DNA of 64,000 nucleotides. It comes from an uncultured Lactobacillus sp. GTDB taxonomy: Bacteria > Bacillota > Bacilli > Lactobacillales > Lactobacillaceae. The translations under genes were made by a program, and so were the position numbers. The stretch is from contig CALNAJ010000018.1 in NCBI GenBank assembly GCA_937874695.1, positions 62,001 through 126,000 on the forward strand, read 5' to 3'. Below the pieces are notes generated by a model, which was given only the letters and a program-made list of their open reading frames with translations, did not search any database and had not been told where the DNA came from. The first letter of the stretch is position 1. Each line of letters opens with the position of its first letter. Below are positions 47,882 to 55,545 of this stretch, piece by piece.

Positions 47882-50351
47882 GTATTCCCCACGTATGTGG
47901 GGGTGATCCTTGGGATTGACCATAGGCCAGAGTGACTAATCAGTATTCCCCACGTATGTGGGGGTGATCCTAAGAAACGTGAGCGTCGTGCTGAGAAGCA
48001 TGGGTATTCCCCACGTATGTGGGGGTGATCCTGATAGGAGGACTATCAGCAAGCTACAAGCGTTGTATTCCCCACGTATGTGGGGGTGATCCTAGGCGCC
48101 GTGTTCACTTCTCAAAGGGCAGTACGTATTCCCCACGTATGTGGGGGTGATCCCGTTGCAATCGAGGTTCCAAAACTTTGATGGAAGTATTCCCCACGTA
48201 TGTGGGGGTGATCCTTCTACCGGAATTTTCTTGCTTATCCTTCTCAGGTATTCCCCACGTATGTGGGGGTGATCCCATTCTCACCTTCTATGAACAATCG
48301 GGCAATGAGTATTCCCCACGTATGTGGGGGTGATCCTGAAGCTTGGACCGCATGTTATTCCAATGACTAGTATTCCCCACGTATGTGGGGGTGATCCTAA
48401 TTGGCAACCTATATCATGTCCTATATGGAAGTATTCCCCACGTATGTGGGGGTGATCCTGATTTAGAACGGTACGTCCGCGTCAGAGATGTGTATTCCCC
48501 ACGTATGTGGGGGTGATCCTATCATTTGGCCCAATATAAGTTGCATCATAGTGGTATTCCCCACGTATGTGGGGGTGATCCTCAACTGCAACTTCGTCAA
48601 GATCGATAGCTGCCGTATTCCCCACGTATGTGGGGGTGATCCTCCATGGTAGCGATGCTGGGATTTACGATGAGCGTATTCCCCACGTATGTGGGGGTGA
48701 TCCTTACTGTCCGATGTGTGGCCGGAAGTTAGGAGAGTATTCCCCACGTATGTGGGGGTGATCCTTATTGTCGCCATTCTAAAGGAAAAATGGGTGGGTA
48801 TTCCCCACGTATGTGGGGGTGATCCAGGCCGGTATTCCTGCAAGTCAATTTGGGGCTTGTATTCCCCACGTATGTGGGGGTGATCCCGATAAGCTAGATA
48901 AGGTGACACAGGAACGTGAGTATTCCCCACGTATGTGGGGGTGATCCCGTCTGGCGTTCGATCCACGGCTTAGTAAACATGTATTCCCCACGTATGTGGG
49001 GGTGATCCCGATGGGGATTTCAAGCCAGTGGCTAGTGATACGTATTCCCCACGTATGTGGGGGTGATCCTGCCTACCCGGATGCTAAAAATATTGAGATA
49101 GTGTATTCCCCACGTATGTGGGGGTGATCCCTTTAAATCTGAGTACGCGATGCTTAGGAAGTTGTATTCCCCACGTATGTGGGGGTGATCCTCATCTTCA
49201 AGCCGTTCACCGTGATGCTGTTGTGTATTCCCCACGTATGTGGGGGTGATCCCATCTCGTTGATCACCAGATATTTGGTCCAGTTGTATTCCCCACGTAT
49301 GTGGGGGTGATCCCGTGACAATTGACGTTGCACACCCACAGCCAACGTATTCCCCACGTATGTGGGGGTGATCCTTGACGCGGCTCACAGTCCCTTGATC
49401 AAATGCGGTATTCCCCACGTATGTGGGGGTGATCCTTGGTGATCATTGGTCTAGCATCCCCATAGCACGTATTCCCCACGTATGTGGGGGTGATCCTGAC
49501 GGAATCTAATCCGCCATCCCCGCCAGCCGGTATTCCCCACGTATGTGGGGGTGATCCCAACATCCGTGGTACTTTTTAAATACATCCAAAGTATTCCCCA
49601 CGTATGTGGGGGTGATCCCGTTGACGCTTACTCGGAAAGTTGAAAGTTCTTGTATTCCCCACGTATGTGGGGGTGATCCGCGATGTTCGACACCAAGCAA
49701 TGGGCGGCTAAGGTATTCCCCACGTATGTGGGGGTGATCCCTACCACAGGCTTTCCCGTCAACTTTTGCATTTGTATTCCCCACGTATGTGGGGGTGATC
49801 CCCACTCTAATTGAAACGGTTGCGAACAAGCCTGGTATTCCCCACGTATGTGGGGGTGATCCTAACTATCTTGCTACGTCACCAACTGGTACTGCGTATT
49901 CCCCACGTATGTGGGGGTGATCCCGCAGCCGAATGTCACGAGTGCCAGCTCTCATGGTATTCCCCACGTATGTGGGGGTGATCCCGGCCGGCTAGGATCG
50001 TTCATATTTTGGGCGGTGTATTCCCCACGTATGTGGGGGTGATCCTGACTGTAAAACATCCCTTAACCCGATTCATTGGTATTCCCCACGTATGTGGGGG
50101 TGATCCCGAAGCCTACGCCCGGCAAGTAATCAGTCAAACGTATTCCCCACGTATGTGGGGGTGATCCCGTGAGAATCCCCGAATTACCAGTTCAATATTT
50201 GTATTCCCCACGTATGTGGGGGTGATCCTGATGGGCTTTATCGGCCGGAACTCCGGTAGTGGTATTTCCCCACGTATGTGGGGGTGATCCTTGATGTACC
50301 ATGGACGGTTGCTCCAGTGGATGGTATTCCCCACGTATGTGGGAGTGATCC
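47882..50351 (+). CRISPR. Type I-E CRISPR array, 41 repeats and 40 spacers
   Basis: Repeats are 28 bp, starting GTATTCCCCACG and ending GTGGGGGTGATCC, with a TCCCCAC..GTGGGG hairpin, typical of type I-E in lactobacilli and bifidobacteria. Spacers are 33 bp (34 after the repeat at 48492). All repeats are identical except the last two: 50262 has one extra T and 50324 has G to A, marking the trailer end. The first spacer base is T (22) or C (16) in 38 of 40 cases. No cas gene (cas3, cse1-2, cas5-7, cas1-2) occurs in the window. The leader is on the left, transcription left to right. Confidence 0.98.
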
Positions 50352-50529
50352 TCGAGTCTTACACTATTACGCCACATGAGGGCGTCTGAGAGTACACCAT
50401 AGGCTAGTTCGGGGGGAGTGCAGCAGGGTTGTTTCATCCCTGTGCCTTGCTAATTATGGTGCTGGTACTTTGGATGTGCTGTTGTCCTCGTTCAGAGCAG
50501 TGAACGGAGATGATTGCGGAGGGTATGAA

Positions 50530-50568
50530 AACAAATAAAGAGACTACCCTGTTGCAGGTAGTCTCTTT
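50530..50568 (-). terminator. Terminator of the 50.6-kb secreted-protein gene
   Basis: Perfect 12-bp stem AAAGAGACTACC with GGTAGTCTCTTT; on the minus strand it is followed by ATTTGTTT. It might also act on transcripts leaving the CRISPR array. Confidence 0.75.
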
Positions 50569-50576
50569 GATGGATA

Positions 50577-51578
50577 TTAATATAGACCTTCAACGAAAAC
50601 TGTTGAGACTTTTTTATCGTTGGCGCTGACATATTCGTTACCGTTTATTGCCGAAATATAAGATTCAGCGACATTATCTAGTGGTAGGAAAAAAGCTTGC
50701 TTGCCATTATTAACAGTAATATTGTAGGCGCCAGCGTCACCATTATAACTATCACGGCTCTGGAAAACATGACCTAACTTAAAGCACAGTTTATACTGGT
50801 AGGACTTGCCGACCTTGGCTTTTTTGGTGGTTACACCAGATAGTGGCTTGTTTAAATAGTAAGTGATGGTTGAGTGCGTACGCTTAAATTTTTTGATTTT
50901 AGCGTAGCCCGTAGTCTGGTAAATTTCACCCTTGGAGTGGTAAGCGAGTTGGCTGTCAGCAGTCACTGAGATAAACGGTAAGCTTGAGGCCGCAGCATCG
51001 TACTGTGCTTTTGCTGTCTTAACTGATAGCTGAGGGAAACTTGCAACAGAGTTTTTAGAAAAGGCGGTCGTTCGCGTGTATTTTTGTGCTGCGCCACTGT
51101 TATTTTTAGATATTGCAAAATTGCGGTGCCAGTTTCCAAGCTTTTTAAACACTTTTTTCTGATTCTTGATACTCAGGGTAGTGTTGTCAATAGTTTGTAG
51201 ATTGCCATTACCGTCATTTAAGCCAGTGACGACTGAACCCTTAGGTAAAGTGACAGTTTTGTGTCCAAATTCATTGGTTAGTGTTAATGGACTCTTTAAC
51301 TTGTATGTTTGATACATATTATATGGCTGTACAGTTTGCGTTGCGCTGGGGCCGTAGGTATAAATAGAATTTAGATCAGATAAATTGCTAATATCAATCT
51401 TATCAATGGCTTTATCAACTTTTTTTTCGTTAGCTGCTATTTTTGCACGAGCAGCAATCTGTGCAGCAGGCGTTTTAGTCTTTGCGTTTGCCGTAGTCGT
51501 CCCCGTAGCAATCCCAACCCCTGCAACTGCTCCTAGCAACATGAGAGCAGCGGCATATTTACGTGTTAACTTAATCAT
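50577..51578 (-). CDS. Secreted protein of unknown function
   Basis: 333 residues. Signal peptide MIKLTRKYAAALMLLGAVAGVGI with cleavage likely after TTTANA. The mature protein is basic, Lys/Ser/Thr-rich and beta-strand-like; no anchor motif or catalytic motif seen. It contains the hydrophobic-basic pattern of Lactobacillus extracellular proteins (LTLTNEFGHKTVTLPKGSVV), which resembles an SH3/S-layer-associated strand, but I cannot name a family. AGGGGGGAA precedes the ATG; own terminator. AT-rich compared with the housekeeping genes. Confidence 0.72.
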   Translation of the reverse strand: MIKLTRKYAAALMLLGAVAGVGIATGTTTANAKTKTPAAQIAARAKIAANEKKVDKAIDKIDISNLSDLNSIYTYGPSATQTVQPYNMYQTYKLKSPLTLTNEFGHKTVTLPKGSVVTGLNDGNGNLQTIDNTTLSIKNQKKVFKKLGNWHRNFAISKNNSGAAQKYTRTTAFSKNSVASFPQLSVKTAKAQYDAAASSLPFISVTADSQLAYHSKGEIYQTTGYAKIKKFKRTHSTITYYLNKPLSGVTTKKAKVGKSYQYKLCFKLGHVFQSRDSYNGDAGAYNITVNNGKQAFFLPLDNVAESYISAINGNEYVSANDKKVSTVFVEGLY

Positions 51579-51680
51579 GTATTTCCCCCCTAATGTATGT
51601 GTTACTTGTAAAACATTATAAACCCGCTGAACGCAAATTAAAAACCATCCTTTGAATAAGAAAGATGGTTGGTAGTTGAC

Positions 51681-51767
51681 CTATTTCAAAATTGCCTTTC
51701 CTGCTAAAATGATGAAAGCTAGTGCAAAGAAAATAACAGTCAGTGTATTCATGGTTCGTTTGCTCAT
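51681..51767 (-). CDS. 28-residue membrane peptide
   Basis: MSKRTMNTLTVIFFALAFII then LAGKAILK: one membrane helix between basic ends. GAGGGGG seven bases before the ATG is a strong ribosome-binding site, which argues that the frame is translated. Next to the 65-residue membrane protein at 51812, which begins similarly (MSKT). Function unknown; could be a toxin-like or transporter-associated small protein. Confidence 0.5.
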   Translation of the reverse strand: MSKRTMNTLTVIFFALAFIILAGKAILK

Positions 51768-51811
51768 TGTAATGCCCCCTCGGTGCGCCCCGTAGATCTG
51801 TGACAGGACGG

Positions 51812-52009
51812 TTAGTGTCTTGCCTCGTGCAAGTTACGAATTGCTAAGACTAGCCCAATTATTGCAATCACTAGAGCTATTATTGAGATAGCAAGCGTTA
51901 CTGTTTCCATGCTGAGGTTGCCAGTTCCGTCCAAAATCTGTAGCGCCCACGTAATCGCTAAGAGTACCAGCGCAAGGGCCCAACATATCCGATTAGCCGT
52001 TTTACTCAT
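51812..52009 (-). CDS. 65-residue membrane protein, unknown function
   Basis: Two predicted helices: WALALVLLAITWALQIL and VTLAISIIALVIAIIGLVLAI, with a short linker and a charged tail (RNLHEARH). GGGAGTGA precedes the ATG. Probably co-transcribed with the 28-residue peptide that follows. No family recognised. Confidence 0.6.
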   Translation of the reverse strand: MSKTANRICWALALVLLAITWALQILDGTGNLSMETVTLAISIIALVIAIIGLVLAIRNLHEARH

Positions 52010-52093
52010 CTAAACTCACTCCCTACTAATATCATACAACTTGGTTGGGTGGATGATAACCCCTGACCCTTATAAAGCATCTGTTACCATTCA

Positions 52094-52123
52094 GTGTTCC
52101 CAACGCGCTTGGGGGGGTGATTC
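52094..52123 (+). repeat. CRISPR-repeat-like hairpin upstream of the 52.16-kb gene
   Basis: Begins GTGTTCCCAACG and ends TTGGGGGGGTGATTC. Aligned with the array repeat (2-nt insertion in the G run) it matches 21 of 28 positions, including both ends. The stem differs (CCCAA..TTGGG in place of CCCCAC..GTGGGG) but still pairs. Same orientation as the array, 1.74 kb beyond its last repeat, 40 bp before a start codon. Confidence 0.6.
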
Positions 52124-52162
52124 TATGTTATTATCGATATAACAAAAGAAAGGAAAATAAAA

Positions 52163-52636
52163 ATGAAGACAGAACAGCTATTAAATCCATTATACATTGA
52201 ACAGTATGGCGTAACTTATGTCAATCCTTATGATTTTAGTGAGTTAACAAGTCGATACGGCGCAAAAGACACCCGGAATATCTTAACGATTGATTATGAT
52301 AAAATGTTATTGATCGGGGAGTATGGGAAAACTTATCAACTAAAACCGGCGACAAGAGCACACTTTAAGCCATTTTACTTTTTAGAAAGTCCTTTGGCAA
52401 CATATGATGATGTTATCGAGATGATGTTGGTAGATGAAACTAGGTACGGTGTATCTATTTATAAAGATTTACGGATAACAAGAGCAATTGTTGATGTTGT
52501 TAGCGTTCGCGACCATCCAACACCTCGTAAAAAGCATGGCTGGTTTAGTGGCGGCAATGGTGGCGGTAGTGATTATGCAGCGATGGCTAGTGGCTTCTGG
52601 TGGGGGACTATGGCTGGTGACGATTTTGATAATTAG
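52163..52636 (+). CDS. Unknown 157-residue protein under a CRISPR-repeat-like hairpin
   Basis: Begins MKTEQLLNPLYIEQYGVTYVNP. No family recognised. Soluble mixed alpha/beta N-terminal 120 residues, then a Gly/Ser-rich linker (GWFSGGNGGGSDYAAMAS) and an aromatic end (GFWWGTMAGDD). AAGAAAGGAAAA precedes the ATG. AT-rich codon use unlike the flanking housekeeping genes, suggesting transfer. Transcribed alone with its own terminator. Confidence 0.65.
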   Translation: MKTEQLLNPLYIEQYGVTYVNPYDFSELTSRYGAKDTRNILTIDYDKMLLIGEYGKTYQLKPATRAHFKPFYFLESPLATYDDVIEMMLVDETRYGVSIYKDLRITRAIVDVVSVRDHPTPRKKHGWFSGGNGGGSDYAAMASGFWWGTMAGDDFDN

Positions 52637-52732
52637 AGGAACAATTGACTAATGCTAAATCAAAGCGATACAAAGTAGCTAGTTTGGCATTCTTCACATT
52701 CAAACTTTAAGGTACATATTGATGACTAAAAG

Positions 52733-52779
52733 ATTGGAGCATCTTGGCCCGATAGATCGGACCAGGGTGCTCCAATTTA
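52733..52779 (+). terminator. Terminator after the 157-residue protein gene
   Basis: ATTGGAGCA, TGG and CCGA pair with TCGG, CCA and TGCTCCAAT, followed by TTATT. Long, strong stem. Confidence 0.82.
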
Positions 52780-52798
52780 TTCTGGCATTTCGTATAAT

Positions 52799-52900
52799 GA
52801 GGAATGGTAAAAAAGTGGCGACCGTCCTACCGGCTACCACAAGTTCACAGGTTCAGTGCGGTAATGGGTGGCGACTACTTCTTTTGAAGTAGTCGTTTTG
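52799..52900 (+). ncRNA. Candidate small RNA of about 95 nt
   Basis: A perfect TATAAT (52793-52798; no good -35) lies just after the previous terminator, and a second strong terminator (CGACTACTTC, TTTT, GAAGTAGTCG, TTTT at 52872-52899) ends about 95 nt later. Between them are a hairpin GTGG..CCG..CGG..CCAC and no reading frame of note. The two successive terminators imply an independent transcript. It could also be a riboswitch-like leader for the Kup region. I do not recognise the fold. Confidence 0.45.
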
Positions 52901-53152
52901 TCTATCCCGTCATATAGCGAGGTCAATGATTAACTTTGTCACTCACTCTAAGCATCACGACCACATTAAGCGACACTGATACAAGGATGCACCTTGGTTA
53001 GATCCGGTAACCGCTTCGTTAAAGAATCACTTCGATCCCCAACTAGTTCAGCCACAGACCAATTCGGTCACTGACCTCCGCAAGCCAGTGTGACGAGTTG
53101 GCATAGCGGGCCCGGCCCGCTATGATGGAGGCCACAGTGAGGGGGGATTCTC
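52901..53152. other. Intergenic region with a strong inverted repeat
   Basis: No gene. A perfect 10-bp inverted repeat (CATAGCGGGC at 53102-53111 with GCCCGCTATG at 53115-53124) lies 28 bp before the start at 53153. It has no T-run, so it is more likely an operator or a hairpin near the ribosome-binding site than a terminator. Confidence 0.5.
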
Positions 53153-53446
53153 ATGCGCAAGACGGTACTGCGGCTCAGCTTGGAAATCGTGGGTGGAATG
53201 ATCGTGTCGGCAGGCCTGCTGTCGCTGATCATTTCCAGCACTTACGCCTACGTGCACGCGTCAGGGGTAGCACACTACAATCTCAATCTATTGGGATTGT
53301 CATTCTTTCGGATTAGCCACGTGGCGGGCCGCTTTAGCGGACAGTCGAACTCGTTAGGCATGGGTTATGTGTGGCTGGCGGGAACGGCAATGATTCTGGT
53401 CTTAGGCGAGCTGCGTCACCGGTTGATCACGCATCGGTGGCTGTAG
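53153..53446 (+). CDS. Small membrane protein upstream of kup
   Basis: 97 residues with two predicted helices: VGGMIVSAGLLSLIISSTYAYV near the N-terminus and YVWLAGTAMILVLGELRH near the C-terminus. Preceded by GAGGGGGG. No family recognised. Its stop codon lies 11 bp before the kup start, so the two are probably translated from one mRNA; it might assist or regulate potassium uptake, which is only a guess from position. Confidence 0.65.
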   Translation: MRKTVLRLSLEIVGGMIVSAGLLSLIISSTYAYVHASGVAHYNLNLLGLSFFRISHVAGRFSGQSNSLGMGYVWLAGTAMILVLGELRHRLITHRWL

Positions 53447-53457
53447 GGGGCGAGCAC

Positions 53458-55452
53458 ATGCGGATGACGACACAGAAACTCACGGGGGTGGGGATGCTGA
53501 TTACGCTGGGAATCGTTTACGGCGACATCGGCACCTCGCCCCTTTACGTCATGAACGCAATCGTTGACCAGGCCGGTCGTGGGGCGATGACGGCCGTGAC
53601 GCCGGTCATGTTGGGCAGTATCTCCCTGATTTTTTGGACGTTGATGCTGATTACCACGGTCAAATACATCTTGCTGGCAATGCGGGCCGACAACCGGCAC
53701 GAGGGCGGCATCTTTGCCCTGTACGCCCTGGTTCGTAATCACGCCAATTGGCTGATTTTTCCGGCACTGATTGGGGGGGCCGCGTTACTGGCAGACGGCA
53801 CGTTGACACCAGCGGTGACGGTGACTTCGGCAATTGAAGGCCTGAAGAGTCAGACACTAGGCCCCGTACATTTCAGTGGGAATCAGGGATGGGTCCTACT
53901 CGTGGTCACGGGGATTCTGGTCGGACTGTTCCTGGTTCAACGCCTGGGGACCCAATTGATCGGCTGGTCATTTGGTCCCTTGATGCTGGTGTGGTTCAGT
54001 TTTATTGGGCTGGTGGGCCTGCGTAGTCTCCTCAGTGATCCCTTGATTATTCGAGCGCTTGCGCCAACGTATGCGCTGCGTTTCTTAGTCAGTCCGGACA
54101 ACCGGCAGGGGATTTTCATTCTTGGCAGTGTATTTCTGGCGACGACGGGGGCGGAGGCCCTTTACTCCGACATGGGGCAGGTTGGCAAACGCAATATTTA
54201 TGGGACCTGGCCGTTTGTCTATCTCATGCTGATGCTAAGTTATCTAGGCCAAGGGGCCTGGGTGATTCACCATGCCAGTCAGCTGGGGGCGGCTCACCCG
54301 GTCAATCCCTTCTACGCGATGGTGCCAGGGAGTTGGCGGCTGTTTGCCATTGGGATTGCGACTGTGGCGGCAATCATTGCCTCGCAGGCGCTGATCACCG
54401 GGTCCTATACGCTGGTACATGAAGCAATGGGGCTGAAATTACTGCCACGACTGCGAATTAAGTTTCCCGGTAGTGAAAAGAGCCAGCTGTACATCTCAAC
54501 TGTTAACTGGTTACTGTGCGCCGTGACGCTGGGGATTGTCTGGTTCTTTCGGACGTCCAGCCACATGGAAGCTGCGTACGGACTGGCAATCACGCTGACC
54601 ATGTTGATGACGACCTTGCTTCTACACGCATTCTTACAGCAGCGTGGTCATCGCGTGCTGGCACAGATTTACGTGGGGGTATTTGGCTTGCTGGAAGGCT
54701 TATTCCTGGTGGCGAGCTTGGCGAAATTTGTTCGCGGTGGCTACGTGACGCTGTGTCTGACCGTGGTGATTCTGACGATCATGGTCTTCTGGTACTACGG
54801 TAACCGACGACGGAGCGCGCACGTGGAGGACGCCGAGTACGTGTCCTTGCTGGACTTTTTGCCGCAGTTGGCAGCCTTGAGTCGGGACGACCAGGTGCCG
54901 CCGTTTGCGACGAATCTGGTCTACGTGGGTCATGTGGCCCCAAACTACGCGATTAAGCGAGCGGTAGTCTACTCGATTCTGGACCAACAGCCGAAACGCG
55001 CAGCAGTCTATTGGTTCGTGACGGTCAACGAGACCGATACGCCTTATGAGTGTAGCTACACGGTGGAAACGCTAGGTACGCGAAACGTGATGGACGTGCA
55101 GCTCTACCTGGGTTTTAAGAAGCCCCAGCGGGTCAACGTGTACTTGCGCCAAATCGTCAATGATTTACTGAAAGCGGGAATTTTACCGGACCAGACGCCC
55201 CGGTATTCGAGTGTTCCGGGTCGGCGTGTCGGTAACTTCAAATTCGTTATGCTTAACCAGCAATTCCAGGACTTAGGGACGGAGGATGACTTGCCAACAT
55301 TGGATCGGTTGCTAATCGGTGGTCGACTGCTGCTCCAACGGGTGAGTCTGTCACCGCAACGCTGGTATGGTCTGGAATTTAGCGACGTGGTGGAGGAACG
55401 GGTACCGTTGTTCATTGGGCATGCGCCGGATCGAACGTTGCGGCGAAAATAA
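53458..55452 (+). CDS. kup: KUP-family potassium transporter
   Basis: 664 residues. Proton-coupled K+ importer. Family signature TLGIVYGDIGTSPLYVMNAIV at the N-terminus, EGGIFALYALVRN, GGAALLADGTLTPAVTVTSAIEG, about 12 membrane helices, and a C-terminal cytoplasmic domain of about 190 residues (from LPQLAALSRDDQVPPFATNLVYV). I start it at the ATG giving MRMTTQKLTGVG; the frame is open 29 codons further upstream, but that part overlaps the preceding gene and has no family match. Confidence 0.95.
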   Translation: MRMTTQKLTGVGMLITLGIVYGDIGTSPLYVMNAIVDQAGRGAMTAVTPVMLGSISLIFWTLMLITTVKYILLAMRADNRHEGGIFALYALVRNHANWLIFPALIGGAALLADGTLTPAVTVTSAIEGLKSQTLGPVHFSGNQGWVLLVVTGILVGLFLVQRLGTQLIGWSFGPLMLVWFSFIGLVGLRSLLSDPLIIRALAPTYALRFLVSPDNRQGIFILGSVFLATTGAEALYSDMGQVGKRNIYGTWPFVYLMLMLSYLGQGAWVIHHASQLGAAHPVNPFYAMVPGSWRLFAIGIATVAAIIASQALITGSYTLVHEAMGLKLLPRLRIKFPGSEKSQLYISTVNWLLCAVTLGIVWFFRTSSHMEAAYGLAITLTMLMTTLLLHAFLQQRGHRVLAQIYVGVFGLLEGLFLVASLAKFVRGGYVTLCLTVVILTIMVFWYYGNRRRSAHVEDAEYVSLLDFLPQLAALSRDDQVPPFATNLVYVGHVAPNYAIKRAVVYSILDQQPKRAAVYWFVTVNETDTPYECSYTVETLGTRNVMDVQLYLGFKKPQRVNVYLRQIVNDLLKAGILPDQTPRYSSVPGRRVGNFKFVMLNQQFQDLGTEDDLPTLDRLLIGGRLLLQRVSLSPQRWYGLEFSDVVEERVPLFIGHAPDRTLRRK

Positions 55453-55500
55453 GCTGAAATTTCGGTGGACTAATAGTGATTCTAACTGCATTTAACGTCA

Positions 55501-55535
55501 AAAAAAGTTCGAGACCAATCGTCTCGAACTTTTTT
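55501..55535. terminator. Bidirectional terminator between kup and the APC permease
   Basis: AAAAAGTTCGAGAC with GTCTCGAACTTTTTT, 6-nt loop. A-run on the left and T-run on the right let it serve both converging genes. Confidence 0.92.
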
Positions 55536-55545
55536 AGTAAGCAAT

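Noticed and set aside
48463..50437. Minus-strand reading frames across the array (repeating DHPHIRGEY, GSPPHTWGI, ITPTYVGNT)
   Set aside because: They are translations of the CRISPR repeats in three frames; a well-known annotation artefact, not proteins.
53371..53457. Longer kup start giving an extra 29 residues
   Set aside because: It overlaps the preceding gene, has no family match and no ribosome-binding site.
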